The position numbers and the translations under genes are program-made. Positions 53,359 to 63,592 of a stretch of DNA of 64,000 bases are shown here, in pieces. Under the pieces are notes generated by a model. It did no database searches. It was not told the origin of the DNA and saw nothing but the letters and a program-made list of their open reading frames with translations. This DNA is from Planctomycetota bacterium. GTDB lineage: Bacteria > Planctomycetota > Planctomycetia > Planctomycetales > Planctomycetaceae. The stretch lies in NCBI GenBank assembly GCA_016872645.1, contig VGZH01000021.1, positions 1 through 64,000 on the forward strand, written 5' to 3'. The first letter of the stretch is position 1. Every line of letters begins with the position of its first letter.

Positions 53359-54753
53359 TCAGGCCAGAATCGCTTGCACCACTTCCCCATGCACGTCGGT
53401 CAGTCGATAATCGCGGCCGCCGTGGCGATAAGTCAGGCGTTCGTGGTCGAAACCCATTTGATGCAGGATCGTGGCGTGCAGATCGTGGACGTGGACCTTG
53501 TCTTGGACCGAATGCCAGCCGAATTCGTCGGTCGCTCCGTGGACTATGCCGCCGCGAATGCCGCCGCCAGCCAGCCACATCGTGAAGCCGAACGGATGAT
53601 GCTCGCGACCGTTGGTTCCTTCGGCCGTTGGAGTGCGACCGAACTCGCCGCCCCAGAGCACCAACGTGTCTTCGAGCAGACCGCGTGACTTCAAATCGGT
53701 CAACAATGCGGCGATCGGTTGGTCGACTGCTAGGCAGCGCTTGGGGAGATTCTCACGAAGGCCGCCGTGATGATCCCAGGCATTATTCTGCGGCGCATCG
53801 AAGAGTTGCACAAACCGCACGCCCCGCTCGACCAGTCGCCGGGCGAGCAGACACTGCTTGCCGAAGAGTTCGGTCGCTGGCTGGTCGGTGCCGTACAGCT
53901 TCTGAGTCGCCTCGCTTTCGCGCGAGATGTCGAACGCCTCGGGAGCTTCGCGTTGCATGCGAAACGCCAACTCGAACGACGCGATCCGCGCATCGAGTTG
54001 GCTGTCGATGACTCGGTCGCGCTTGTGGAGTTCATTCAGCCGGACGAGCGCGTCGAGTTTCTTCCGCTGGCCTTCGAGGGAGCCCGACGGATCGCCGAGG
54101 TTCGCGATCGGGTTCTTCAGATCGCGGACCAGCGTCCCTTGATAGGCACTCGGCAGGAAGCTCGATGCCCAGAGTTGCGCTCCCTGAAAAACGGCTGCGG
54201 GACTGACCACGACGAACCCGGGCAGGTTTTGATTCTCGGTGCCGAGTCCGTAGGTCAGCCACGATCCGAGACTCGGCCGCGAGAAGGCTTGCTCGCCGGT
54301 ACACATTTGGAGCGCCGCGCCAGTGTGATTGATGTTGTCAGCCACCATCGAGCGGATGACGCACAGGTCGTCGATGTGCCTCGCCGTGTGCGGCAACAGC
54401 TCACTGACTTCGATGCCGGAGTCCCCTTGTCTAGAAAACTTCCAGGGCGATGCGAGCAGGTTGCCGGTCTTGGTTCTTTCGAGCTTCGGCTTCTCAAACG
54501 GCAACGGCTGACCGTTCTCCGCCGCGAGCCGAGGTTTTGGATCAAACAGGTCCACATGCGAAGGACCACCGGGCATGTAGAGGAAGATGATCCGCTTGGC
54601 CTTGGGCGAGTGATGCGGCGCGCGGATCGCGTAGGCTTGAGCCGCGCGATGTGGTTCGTTCGCCGCCAGCAGGTCGGCGAGCGCCAGCAGACCGAATCCA
54701 CAACCAGTACGAGCCAGCAGATCGCGTCGTGAGAGCGTGAGTTGATGGGTCAT
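53359..54753 (-). CDS. DUF1501 exported protein (with PSD1 partner)
   Basis: 464 residues from ATG 54753. The start LTLSRRDLLARTGCGFGLLALADLLAANEPHRAAQA is a Tat signal with RR. DUF1501 text: RIIFLYMPGGPSHVDLFDPKPRLAAENGQPLPF, GIEVSELLPHTARHIDDLCVIRSM, RRLVERGVRFVQLF, AWDHHGGLRENL, LVLWGGEFGRTPTAEG, GREHHPFGFTMWLAGGGIRGGIVHGATDEFGW. It lies 31 bp downstream of the PSD1 gene 54785-57160 and on the same strand, the standard planctomycete DUF1553-DUF1501 pair. The pair's function is not known; a role in degrading complex organic matter is often proposed. Confidence 0.95.
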   Translation of the reverse strand: MTHQLTLSRRDLLARTGCGFGLLALADLLAANEPHRAAQAYAIRAPHHSPKAKRIIFLYMPGGPSHVDLFDPKPRLAAENGQPLPFEKPKLERTKTGNLLASPWKFSRQGDSGIEVSELLPHTARHIDDLCVIRSMVADNINHTGAALQMCTGEQAFSRPSLGSWLTYGLGTENQNLPGFVVVSPAAVFQGAQLWASSFLPSAYQGTLVRDLKNPIANLGDPSGSLEGQRKKLDALVRLNELHKRDRVIDSQLDARIASFELAFRMQREAPEAFDISRESEATQKLYGTDQPATELFGKQCLLARRLVERGVRFVQLFDAPQNNAWDHHGGLRENLPKRCLAVDQPIAALLTDLKSRGLLEDTLVLWGGEFGRTPTAEGTNGREHHPFGFTMWLAGGGIRGGIVHGATDEFGWHSVQDKVHVHDLHATILHQMGFDHERLTYRHGGRDYRLTDVHGEVVQAILA

Positions 54754-54784
54754 GGTCGTAGCCTCATGATTCGCTGGGACAGAT

Positions 54785-57160
54785 TCAGTCGATGTAAATG
54801 AACTCGTTGCAGCACAGCAACACATGCGCAAGGTCGCTCCAACCAGCGTCCGCACTTGCTTGCCCCAGAAGCTGCCGCGCAATCCTGATCTCTTCTTCGC
54901 TGGGCGAACGGCTGAAGAGCAGGCGGTAGGCGTATTGAATCCGCGAAGTTTCGAAATTCGGCGACTCTTTGGGCAGTTCACGAATCAGCCGCTCCGCCAG
55001 GTGCTGAGTCTGGCCGAGCGTGAAACTATTGTTGAGCAAGAACAGCGACTGCGGGGCGACCGTGCTGACATTACGCTTCTCATCAGACGCATCAGGATTG
55101 GCCGCATCGAACAGCGTCGCAAAGTTGCTGCGATCCCAGCGCGCCGTCTGGACGTAAAGCGATCGCCGCGAGATGGAAACATTGTCGCTCGCCGGTCCAC
55201 CGCTGACGGGATCGAGCTTGCCGGTGACGGATAGCATCGCATCACGAATCGCTTCCGCCTCCAACCGGCGAGCGGTGAAGCGTCCCAGCCAACGGTTATC
55301 GGGATCGGCGAGGCTCTTCTGCTCCCGATCGTCCTCTCTGCCGCTCGCTTGTTGATAAGTGGCTGAGAGCACGATGCGGCGATGCAGTTTTTTGAGCGAC
55401 CAACCCTCCTCGACAAATCGAACTGCGAGCCAGTCGAGTAGCGCAGGATGTGATGGCGGTTCCGAGAGCATTCCAAAATTGTTCGGCGTACGGACCAACC
55501 CTTCGCCAAAATGCGAATGCCAGATTCGATTGACGATGACGCGCGCGGTGAGCGGGTTTTCTTTCGAAGCGATCCACGCCGCCAGTTCGCGCCGGCCGCT
55601 CCCGCTGGTGATCGCGGGCTGCTTGTCACCCGCAAAGAACAACGGCATCCGGCGCGGCACAATCGACCCCAGTCGCGTATAGCTGCCGCGAAGATGAATC
55701 GGCACGTCTTGGATGGCAGGGAACAACCCGCCGGGAACGCCCCCCTCACTGACCGCCAATGCCATGGGCGGTTCGGGAGGTAATTCTTTTTGCAGCCGGT
55801 CGCGCCGCTCAATCAATGCCCGCCGAGCGGGATCATCTGGCGGCGGTTTCGGCGACTGCTTGTCCAGTTCGGCGAGCTTTGCAGTCACCTCCGCAATTTG
55901 CTGCACTTGCTGGTTGTGCTTCTCCACGACGTCTTGCGGCACGAGCGGCCGACGTTGCAGCGTGATCTCACCACCCTTCGTCCCCAGTTCCTTGAGCATC
56001 CGCGTGCTGTAAAAGATACCGGCCAGCGCGTAGTAATCGGTCTGTGCCAGCGGATCGAATTTGTGGTCGTGGCAGCGAGAACATCCCAGCGTCAGACCGA
56101 GGAACGCCTTTCCGACGGTGTCGATTTGATCGTCCACCATGTCGCTGACCATCTTCTCTTTATCGGCATCGCCGCGATCCCACGCTCCGTTGACGAGAAA
56201 CGTTGTCGCGATCAACCCGTCGGTGTAAGGCTGCTGGCCGTCGGGCGCGGGGAGCAGATCGCCGGCAATCTGATGCGTGATGAATTGATCGTAGGGCAAG
56301 TCGCGGTTGAGCGACTCGACGACCCAATCGCGATACCGCCACGCTTCGAGCGGTTCACACACCGGGTTGCGAGCCTTCGGGTCGCCGTCGTGATAGTCGG
56401 CATAGCGCACGACGTCGAGCCAGTGCCGAGCCCAGCGCTGCCCATACGCGGGCGATCCGAGCAGCCGATCGACAACGCGATCAAACGCTTGATCCGAGTT
56501 GTCCGCGACGAACGTATCGACTTCTTCAGGAGTCGGCGGGAGACCCGTGAGGTCGAACGTCACCCGTCGCAGCCACACATGCCGATCGGCCGGGGGAGAA
56601 GGCGACATCTCGCGAGCTTCCAATTCCGCCAGAATGAACGGATCGATCTCACCGCGCAGCCACGGTGAGTTCTTCACCGATGGCGGAGGTGCCTGCTTCA
56701 CTGGCTGAAACGCCCACCAATTCTGCTGTTTCGGAGTCACCGCGTATCCACCCGGCCCCGTTCCTGCCCCGCTCTCCTTCGGAGTCGTTGCTGACTCCGG
56801 CCACGGCGCTCCCTGCGCAACCCAACGTGTCAGCTTGACGATGTCTGCGTCTCCCAGCTTCTGTTTCGGTGGCATCTTCCGTTCGCCGAGATATCCGATC
56901 GCTTTGATCAGTAAACTTTCGGTCGGCTTCCCAGGGATCACGGCTTGCCCCGTCTCACCCCCCTTCAGCAGTAACTCGCGCGACGTGAGTCGCAACCCAC
57001 CCTCCTGTTTCTTCTCGCCATGACACGATTGGCAATGCTCAACCAACAGCGGACGAATCTGCTTCTCGAAGAATTCGTCATTCGGATCGGCGTGAGCGAG
57101 GCTTGCCGTGAAGCAAGCCAACGCCACCAGATTTGCACGAGTCGACAACATGGCCACCAT
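54785..57160 (-). CDS. PSD1 protein: planctomycete cytochrome c, DUF1549 and DUF1553 domains
   Basis: 791 residues. Signal peptide at 1-24. A cytochrome c domain follows with the haem site CQSCH (residues 43-47) in FEKQIRPLLVEHCQSCHGEKKQEGGLRL and a Met ligand in GERKMPPKQK. DUF1549 at about 165-370 (IDPFILAELEAREMSPSPPADRHVWLRRVTFDLTGLPPTPEEVDTFV and DVVRYADYHDGDPK), a helical linker (about 410-460), then DUF1553 (AAWIASKENPLTARVIVNRIWHSHFGEGLVRTPNNFGMLSEPPSHPALLDWLA). A c-type haem in the periplasm suggests electron transfer. Directly upstream of its DUF1501 partner. Confidence 0.95.
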   Translation of the reverse strand: MVAMLSTRANLVALACFTASLAHADPNDEFFEKQIRPLLVEHCQSCHGEKKQEGGLRLTSRELLLKGGETGQAVIPGKPTESLLIKAIGYLGERKMPPKQKLGDADIVKLTRWVAQGAPWPESATTPKESGAGTGPGGYAVTPKQQNWWAFQPVKQAPPPSVKNSPWLRGEIDPFILAELEAREMSPSPPADRHVWLRRVTFDLTGLPPTPEEVDTFVADNSDQAFDRVVDRLLGSPAYGQRWARHWLDVVRYADYHDGDPKARNPVCEPLEAWRYRDWVVESLNRDLPYDQFITHQIAGDLLPAPDGQQPYTDGLIATTFLVNGAWDRGDADKEKMVSDMVDDQIDTVGKAFLGLTLGCSRCHDHKFDPLAQTDYYALAGIFYSTRMLKELGTKGGEITLQRRPLVPQDVVEKHNQQVQQIAEVTAKLAELDKQSPKPPPDDPARRALIERRDRLQKELPPEPPMALAVSEGGVPGGLFPAIQDVPIHLRGSYTRLGSIVPRRMPLFFAGDKQPAITSGSGRRELAAWIASKENPLTARVIVNRIWHSHFGEGLVRTPNNFGMLSEPPSHPALLDWLAVRFVEEGWSLKKLHRRIVLSATYQQASGREDDREQKSLADPDNRWLGRFTARRLEAEAIRDAMLSVTGKLDPVSGGPASDNVSISRRSLYVQTARWDRSNFATLFDAANPDASDEKRNVSTVAPQSLFLLNNSFTLGQTQHLAERLIRELPKESPNFETSRIQYAYRLLFSRSPSEEEIRIARQLLGQASADAGWSDLAHVLLCCNEFIYID

Positions 57161-57234
57161 CCTGTTCGGGCTGGGCGATCGAAAACCGAACTCTCAAATT
57201 CTGTTTGCTACGTCTCCAAAGTAACGCAACTGGG

Positions 57235-58488
57235 CTACGGATCGGAGCGCAGGTCGGGTTTTGGCGCATGCGGATAGTCGACGGGTTCGTAACGGATCGC
57301 CAGTTCAGGAGTCAGCAACTTCATATGGCTTTGAATTCGTGACGTGAGCGCTCGGTCGAGAATGCCGCTGCTCAGCAGAGTTCGCTCGAAGGGATAGCTC
57401 GGCCGACCCGTGTGAATCATTCGCTCGATTGCTTTGAGCAGATACGCGAAGTGGGGATGCCTGGGTTCCGCCCGTTCTTCGAATCGAGTGGCCATCGGTG
57501 TCGGCTCCCCTTTGAGTTTCAGGGCGGCCGAAATTCCACCAGCTATTCCGGGCAGCATGAAAACCGCTCCGAGCAAACCATCGAGATATTCAAATAGGTA
57601 CAGGGCCGAATCATTTCGTCCGCGAACTTGATCCGGCTGGTTGCAGACCCGCGCGAGCGCGGTGTCAAACGTCGTCTTCGAAATCAGGCCGTCATCCAGA
57701 GGCTTCCACATCGCGTCCCCTTGCAGGCACTGTACCCATTTCACGCCGGTCTCGGCCCCGCGCCGCCGTTCGACCAGACACTGGTAGCAGTCCAGCGCGT
57801 GGAACCCGTAGATTTCCGGGTGCGAATAGCCAATGCCGACTGCGGCCTCGATCTCACAATTCATCGGCACGGTCAGGTCGGGATCTCGGTACGTGACGGT
57901 CAGCGACGAGCCGGCCATGCACGGGACGTTCATTTCTTTTGCTCGGTCAGACATCCACTTCGCGTCGTCCCATTGTGGCCCCAGGTGTTTGTCGTTGAAG
58001 ACTGGCACGATGCGGCCGTACTTTTGGAACGTGTTGGTGATCGCCTCGAAGAAACGGCGGCGCGGATACAGGATCTGTCCCTTGTCGTTCGACGGATAGT
58101 TGCCATGCTCGCCGATGCTGATCACCCCATCGACCGGGATGCGATCGCCGCCGACGGTGACGGCTTGCTCGATCGTGTCGAAGAGCGGCACGTCGTACTT
58201 CTGCGCGATCGCGCGGCCGATATCCGTGTTGCCAATCTGCTCGATGTACAACGACGCAAGTTTCAGAGCCGGCCCAGGGCCGCCATCCTGCTTCCAGCCT
58301 TCGAGGATCTTGCCGATCAGCACATCGGCGTGAGACCCCTTGAAATAAGTCGTCACCACGGCGGCAACCGACTTCGGCATTTTTGGTTGGCTTACACCCG
58401 CGACTGAGTGTGTTGCCAGCTCGCCCAAAATTGCTGTTGCCGCGGTGCTCGCCAGCCAGTCACGGCGATTGAGTCTGAATGCGTTCAT
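57235..58488 (-). CDS. Tat-exported protein of unknown function
   Basis: 417 residues from ATG 58488 (the frame extends to 58638). [28 protein letters not shown] is a twin-arginine signal. The body is an alpha/beta fold: [148 protein letters not shown], which resembles a Rossmann-type dehydrogenase or oxidoreductase-like fold without the usual GxGxxG. Several proteins of this kind occur beside DUF1501 genes in planctomycetes. Function unknown. It sits between two DUF1501 genes on the same strand. Confidence 0.8.
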   Translation of the reverse strand: MNAFRLNRRDWLASTAATAILGELATHSVAGVSQPKMPKSVAAVVTTYFKGSHADVLIGKILEGWKQDGGPGPALKLASLYIEQIGNTDIGRAIAQKYDVPLFDTIEQAVTVGGDRIPVDGVISIGEHGNYPSNDKGQILYPRRRFFEAITNTFQKYGRIVPVFNDKHLGPQWDDAKWMSDRAKEMNVPCMAGSSLTVTYRDPDLTVPMNCEIEAAVGIGYSHPEIYGFHALDCYQCLVERRRGAETGVKWVQCLQGDAMWKPLDDGLISKTTFDTALARVCNQPDQVRGRNDSALYLFEYLDGLLGAVFMLPGIAGGISAALKLKGEPTPMATRFEERAEPRHPHFAYLLKAIERMIHTGRPSYPFERTLLSSGILDRALTSRIQSHMKLLTPELAIRYEPVDYPHAPKPDLRSDP

Positions 58489-58634
58489 TGTGGTTTGTTC
58501 GCGTCGGTCGTATTGAAGATCAGGAGTCACGGGAGTGGCCGCCGGAATATCCCGGTCGTCGTGGAGTGCCGATTGCGCGGCTCGCTCGCGTCGACACTTC
58601 GGGCGAGTTTCAAGCACAAGCCTTTCCAAGGTCA

Positions 58635-60014
58635 TCAACTCAGTCGTCCGGAATACAGCGGGGCGATCACCTCGCCATTGAGCAAATGATTCGGCCGCTG
58701 CAGCGGGTCCATGAGCATTGCGTTGTGATCAACGCCGAGTGCGTTGAACAATGTTGTGCAGACATCAGCGGGAGACCACGGTCGCGAGACCGGGTACGCC
58801 GCGTTGGCGTCAGACTGCCCGACGACTTGGCCCCCTCGAACACCGGCTCCGGCGACGAGTGCCGAGTACACATGAGCCCAATGGTCGCGACCGGGAATCG
58901 ATTCACCGGGCAGCTTCGAGATGCGGGGCGTCCGCCCGAACTCACCCATGACGAGCACCAATGTCTGGTCCAACAACCCCGTTGCCGACAAATCATCCAT
59001 CAGCGCTGCGAGCCCCCGATCCAATTCTGGCAGCAACGTGTTCTTCAATCGCCCCCAGTTGTCGACGTGAGTGTCCCACGTTTGCACGATCCCCATCGCC
59101 GCTTGCACGATCGGAACTCCCGCTTGCAGCAATCGTCGCGCGAGCAACAAAGACTGGCCGAATTTGTTCCGGCCGTAACGATCGCGAACCGGAGCTTCTT
59201 CACGCTGAATGTCGAACGCTTGAGCGACTTGATCGGATGTCAGCAGCGAGAACGCCAACCCCTGTTGTTCCGCGAACGACTTGGCTCGGCCTGTTGCGTC
59301 GAGCGACAGCGGGCTGCGATTCACCGTTTCCAGCAACCCGCGCCGCGACAGCAGCCGAGGAGAGGTGATCCCCGGTTGCAGGCTCAGAGAATCGATGCGG
59401 AAGTTGGGGTCATTGGGATTATGATTGATCTGCCAAGGGTCATGCTTCGGACCGAGGAACCCGGCATGTTGTCCGGGCCAGGTGAGCGGTCCTTCGATGA
59501 AGTAGTTCGGCAGCGAGACCCCGGTCGGCACACCATCACTGCGTGGCCGAACGTAGCTGAGCGCCCCCGCGAAGTTCGGGAAATCATTGCGAGACTCGAC
59601 ACGATCCAGATCACTGCCTCCCCGCGGAATCGGTGTCGGGCGGCCGGTCAGCGCGACGTGTGTCGCCAGCAGATGATTGTGTTCCAGATGCGCCAACGAG
59701 CGGAGCACCGACCAGTGTTTCAGTTGCTGCGCCAGTCGCGGCAGATGCTCGCAGACCTGCACGCCCGGAACGGCAGTTTCGATCGGCGAAAACTCACCAC
59801 GAATCTCCGCTGGAGCATCCGGTTTTGGATCGAGCATATCCAACTGGCTCGGTCCGCCGCTCAGATGCACGATCAGAACCGACTTGGCTCGGCCAGTCGC
59901 CGACGATGCGGCAGACGTCGTGTTCGGGAGCAATGGCAACGCCGAACCCATGACACCCGCCGTGCTGACTCGCAGCCAATCTCGACGACCCATTTGTTCA
60001 ACCGGAAAAATCAT
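58635..60014 (-). CDS. DUF1501 exported protein
   Basis: 459 residues. The start is [29 protein letters not shown], a Tat signal. DUF1501 core: [125 protein letters not shown], then [16 protein letters not shown]. It is closer in pattern to the DUF1501 at 24292 (GRDHW, no DUF1553 partner) than to the one at 53359. No partner gene adjacent upstream. An MFS remnant and a repeat lie upstream. Confidence 0.93.
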   Translation of the reverse strand: MIFPVEQMGRRDWLRVSTAGVMGSALPLLPNTTSAASSATGRAKSVLIVHLSGGPSQLDMLDPKPDAPAEIRGEFSPIETAVPGVQVCEHLPRLAQQLKHWSVLRSLAHLEHNHLLATHVALTGRPTPIPRGGSDLDRVESRNDFPNFAGALSYVRPRSDGVPTGVSLPNYFIEGPLTWPGQHAGFLGPKHDPWQINHNPNDPNFRIDSLSLQPGITSPRLLSRRGLLETVNRSPLSLDATGRAKSFAEQQGLAFSLLTSDQVAQAFDIQREEAPVRDRYGRNKFGQSLLLARRLLQAGVPIVQAAMGIVQTWDTHVDNWGRLKNTLLPELDRGLAALMDDLSATGLLDQTLVLVMGEFGRTPRISKLPGESIPGRDHWAHVYSALVAGAGVRGGQVVGQSDANAAYPVSRPWSPADVCTTLFNALGVDHNAMLMDPLQRPNHLLNGEVIAPLYSGRLS

Positions 60015-60123
60015 TCGTCGTCACCTCGAATTACGTTTCGACCCAACTGCATTCGGCCGCAGTTATTCTTGCAGAAGTATCGGTCTGTCGCGATCAGAAT
60101 CTACGATCAGACGAGCAATCGGC

Positions 60124-60164
60124 TTCCAGCCTGTCAAATTTTCGGAGAATTCGACAGGCTGGAA
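60124..60164. repeat. Perfect inverted repeat upstream of the DUF1501 gene
   Basis: TTCCAGCCTGTC (60124-60135) and GACAGGCTGGAA (60153-60164) are perfect 12-bp complements; AATT/GAATT next to them extends the stem. It shares AGGCTGGAA with the repeats at 26746-26829. Located 110 bp upstream of the 58635-60014 start, so it could affect that promoter. Confidence 0.6.
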
Positions 60165-60235
60165 CCCGATCTCGCGAAACAGAACCAGCCGCCCCGCCCC
60201 ATCGTAACTCCTAAAGGCCACGGAAGACTCGCCCT

Positions 60236-60556
60236 GATGAACATCGGTTTCAAACGCCTGCTGTACTTGATTTGTGGTCTGACAGCACGGTCGGCAGCTC
60301 GCACGAACGTCGCGCGTTGGCCGCTGGCATTCATGAAGCGACGCTCGCAGTCGGAATGGCGGTTGGCACCATCGTGGGGGGCGTTCTTGGTACGATGGCG
60401 AATCGGCGCATCCCCTACTTGCTCGCGGCGGCAGTCTTGCTGGTGATGATCGTCATGCAGTCCATCGCTTGGTGGCGCTGGATTCGGTGTCCCAGACAGA
60501 ATGCGTTTCAGACGGACGTCGATTCCAGCACAGTGGTGCGGAAGGACTCAACCTGA
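60236..60556 (+). pseudogene. C-terminal remnant of a major facilitator superfamily transporter
   Basis: The readable part, in frame to the TGA at 60554-60556, is STVGSSHERRALAAGIHEATLAVGMAVGTIVGGVLGTMANRRIPYLLAAAVLLVMIVMQSIAWWRW, the last two to three helices of an MFS carrier (pattern RAGxHEaxLaxGxxxGxxxGG). No start codon in a suitable position and no upstream 300-plus residues, so the rest has been lost. It sits next to an inverted repeat, which may have mediated the deletion. Confidence 0.6.
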
Positions 60557-60699
60557 CTCGATCGGCTGAGCGGCGAGGAAGGATCGCATCCCGAATTTGA
60601 ATCGTCGTTGTTGTCTCGGTTGCCGTGTTCGCGGTTGCGGATGGATTGCCAACTTGCCTCAATTGCAACAATCTCCCGACATCCCTCGAGGTGCCGATC

Positions 60700-63552
60700 A
60701 TGCAGCTGCGCCCTTTCCGTTCCACCGGACTTTTGGTTTTCTGCGTCTGCGCGTCGGGCGTCGGCCTGACTTATGCGATCAATTCGCTGATGGGTTCAGC
60801 ATCGTTTGCCGAGGATGCAATCCAGTTTGTCGATGACGGCTTTCAGGAATTTGCTCAGGGGTCGTTCGACGACGGCGGACATAATTTCTATGCGGCTCAC
60901 GATGGGACGCTGCGGAACATTAATCGGTTTGATCTCAATGAGGACGGGCATCTCGACGTCATCTTCAATTGCACACACAACACCTATCAGATGCTTCCTG
61001 CGACGTGTGGCACGATCCATCCGGATCGCCGTGCCGCAAAAAGCACTGACATTGCGGTCGAAGGGTCGCAGCAGGTGGCGTGCGGAGATTTGAATCGTGA
61101 TGGGTTCACGGACTTGGTGTTCTGCCCCAATCCGATCGGTGTGCATCACGATCGACGATTCGTATCGATTGCTTGGGGTGGACCTGGCGGCTGGGTTCCG
61201 CAACGGATCAACTCGCCGTTGCCGATGAACGGTGCCGCGTCGGTCGCCATCGTCGAACTGAACGGTGACGAGTGGCCTGACATCGCAGTCCTGGGAGGCG
61301 CACGGTGGATGCCTGCTCAACCCGAGGGGAGGATCATACGCGTGTATCTGGGAAGCGCCACAGGTTACTCGGTCGTCGAAAAGCACGACTTGGGTGTCCC
61401 GGCCGCTCATTCGATTGCTGCGGCTGACTTCGACCGCGACGGTCGTCGCGATCTTGCCGTGTTGGGTTCGGACAGTCGTATCACATTGATCTGGAACACG
61501 GCACCGATCGACGGTCGCTGGACGCCAGCGCGAACCGAAGTTGCGTTGTCGTTCGCTGACGCCTCGTGTATCACGGCTGGTGATGTCACCGGAGACGAGC
61601 GCGCCGATCTCGTCGTTGGTCGCGCCAGCGCGTCGATTGGACTGCTCGTCGCGGCAGCGGACCGAACGTGGGTTCCACCGCGACAAGTTCCCGCGTTCTC
61701 GGCAACGCAGATCTCGATCGCGAACCTTGACCGTGACGCCCACGCCGATCTGGTGCTGACGCAATTCGATCAGGCTCGCGCGGCGGGAGGCGAACAGGCC
61801 GGCGCGGGAAAGCAAGCGAAAGACGTCGTGCGGATTTTGTGGGGCGACTCGGCTGGTTTCGCGCCGCAGCGTGTGACAAATCTCGAAATCCCGCTGGCCG
61901 TGGCGACTGCAACGGCAGACATGGACGGCGATGGGGTCACTGACCTGACAGTCGCCATTCATCAGGGGGAGAAGACATTCAATGGTGAGTCGTTTGTCTG
62001 GTTCGGCGACGGTCAACGCGGATTCAAAAAGAGCGTGATCGGTTTCCGCACTTCCGGGACACTGCACGTCGCAGCGGTTCCGGCTGAGAAGGAACTCCCG
62101 GCGCGGGTCGTCTTCTGCAACAGCATCGGCGGACAGCTTGATGAAGAGGTCCCGTTGCACGTTTTCTGGGGGAGCAAAGGAGGCTTCGATCCCGAACGGA
62201 TTTGGAAGCTGCCATTTCACAGCGGCTATGAATCCAGCGCGAGCGATTTGAATGCCGACGGGTTCACCGACTTGATCGTGCTCAATTCTGGTCACGCGGG
62301 TGAACACGCTCATGCCGACGCGACGTTGGGCGCGAACATTCTGTGGGGCGGTCCCGACGGATTGGAGCGTTCGACGAAACGGACGGTCCTGCACGAACAC
62401 TTCTTGGGGACCAGCAGCGTGGCCGATCTGAATCGGGATGGCTGGCTCGACCTCGTGCTCGAACCATTCGGCCCCGAGCATGGGGGCGAAAAGGAAAAGC
62501 TCTTCATTTATTACGGCGGCGCGGATGGGTACGTGTCGGCGGCAGGGCGTCGAGTCGCATTGGAAATGGACGGCTACGCGCAGGAGCACTTGGTGGCGGA
62601 CTTCAATCGCGATCAGTGGCTCGATATCGCCGTCACGTCGCGATCGCTCGATTGTGTCCGCATCCTGTGGGGCGGGCCAAAAGGTTATGACACGAATCGC
62701 GATCAGCGGCTCAAGATTGCGGGGCCGGTGGGAGTCGATGCGGCGGACTTCAACGGCGACGGGTGGCTCGACCTGCTGGCGGGCAGCTACAACGATCCCA
62801 TCTCCGGACACCGCGACATGGGATTGGTCATTTTTTGGGGTGGACGTGACGGATACCGGCACTCAGACGCGCAGTGGCTTCCCGGTTTCTCACCGCTCGG
62901 GCGAACGATTGCCGACTTCGATGGAGACGGGTATCTCGATCTGGTCTCTCCTCAGCACAGTGGCGAACTGACTCGCGAGGATTTGGCTTGCCACATTTAC
63001 TGGGGCAGCGAGTTGGGCTTCGCCACCCGCGGCCGCACGACGTTCTTCTGCGATTCAGTCAACGACACGATGGCGGGGGACTTCAATGGTGATGGCCGAA
63101 TCGATCTCGCGGTCAATGCGCATACGCGACACGGCGATCATCGCACGCAGTCCCGCATCTTCTACAACGATGGAAAGCGATTTGAGAATCCGATCATTCA
63201 AAAGCTCCCGACGAACGGCCCGCATCTGATGTGGGCCGAGGATGTCGGCCACATGTATCACCGCCGGTATCGTCAAGCGTTCGAATCGCGCGTGTTTTCC
63301 TGGAACAACCAGGCCACTTCCGGAACGCTCAGCAGCAAGGCGATTCGACCGAGCGGAACCCGTATTGTCTTCTCGGTGCGATCAGCTCCGGACAACGAGT
63401 CGCTGGCGAAGCGACCTTGGTCCACAGTGACGAACGAGACTTTCGCGACTCAACCGGACGACCGTCGGATGCAATACCGCGTCGAGTTCCATTCAGCGAA
63501 CGGCGATCGCTATCCGGTTCTGGATCGGGTTGAAGTCAAGCTGCAACCGTAA
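60700..63552 (+). CDS. Large exported FG-GAP/VCBS repeat protein
   Basis: 950 residues from ATG 60700; a longer start at 60625 gives no signal peptide. STGLLVFCVCASGVGLTYAINSLMG is the signal. About 13 copies of the calcium-binding FG-GAP turn occur, for example DLNEDGHLDVIF, DLNRDGFTDLVF, DFDRDGRRDLAV, DMDGDGVTDLTV, DLNADGFTDLIV, DFNGDGWLDLLA, DFDGDGYLDLVS, DFNGDGRIDLAV, each followed by an xxxWGGxxG segment. The fold is a seven-bladed integrin-alpha-like propeller, possibly two in tandem. A C-terminal beta-sandwich (SGTLSSKAIRPSGTRIVFSVRSAPDNES, YRVEFHSANGDRYPVLDRVEVKL) follows. Likely surface-exposed, calcium-stabilised, ligand unknown. A flavoprotein gene starts 40 bp downstream. Confidence 0.9.
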   Translation: MQLRPFRSTGLLVFCVCASGVGLTYAINSLMGSASFAEDAIQFVDDGFQEFAQGSFDDGGHNFYAAHDGTLRNINRFDLNEDGHLDVIFNCTHNTYQMLPATCGTIHPDRRAAKSTDIAVEGSQQVACGDLNRDGFTDLVFCPNPIGVHHDRRFVSIAWGGPGGWVPQRINSPLPMNGAASVAIVELNGDEWPDIAVLGGARWMPAQPEGRIIRVYLGSATGYSVVEKHDLGVPAAHSIAAADFDRDGRRDLAVLGSDSRITLIWNTAPIDGRWTPARTEVALSFADASCITAGDVTGDERADLVVGRASASIGLLVAAADRTWVPPRQVPAFSATQISIANLDRDAHADLVLTQFDQARAAGGEQAGAGKQAKDVVRILWGDSAGFAPQRVTNLEIPLAVATATADMDGDGVTDLTVAIHQGEKTFNGESFVWFGDGQRGFKKSVIGFRTSGTLHVAAVPAEKELPARVVFCNSIGGQLDEEVPLHVFWGSKGGFDPERIWKLPFHSGYESSASDLNADGFTDLIVLNSGHAGEHAHADATLGANILWGGPDGLERSTKRTVLHEHFLGTSSVADLNRDGWLDLVLEPFGPEHGGEKEKLFIYYGGADGYVSAAGRRVALEMDGYAQEHLVADFNRDQWLDIAVTSRSLDCVRILWGGPKGYDTNRDQRLKIAGPVGVDAADFNGDGWLDLLAGSYNDPISGHRDMGLVIFWGGRDGYRHSDAQWLPGFSPLGRTIADFDGDGYLDLVSPQHSGELTREDLACHIYWGSELGFATRGRTTFFCDSVNDTMAGDFNGDGRIDLAVNAHTRHGDHRTQSRIFYNDGKRFENPIIQKLPTNGPHLMWAEDVGHMYHRRYRQAFESRVFSWNNQATSGTLSSKAIRPSGTRIVFSVRSAPDNESLAKRPWSTVTNETFATQPDDRRMQYRVEFHSANGDRYPVLDRVEVKLQP

Positions 63553-63592
63553 GCGGCTTCCTGCAGGAATCATCACAACTCACTGGCGCCCC

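Noticed and set aside
58479-60446. 655-codon plus-strand open frame
   Set aside because: Antisense of the DUF1501 gene 58635-60014, whose family motifs are clear; the plus product is Arg/Gln-rich with no motif.
60796-62862. 688-codon minus-strand open frame
   Set aside because: Antisense shadow of the FG-GAP repeat gene; repeats in the sense gene keep the antisense frame open.
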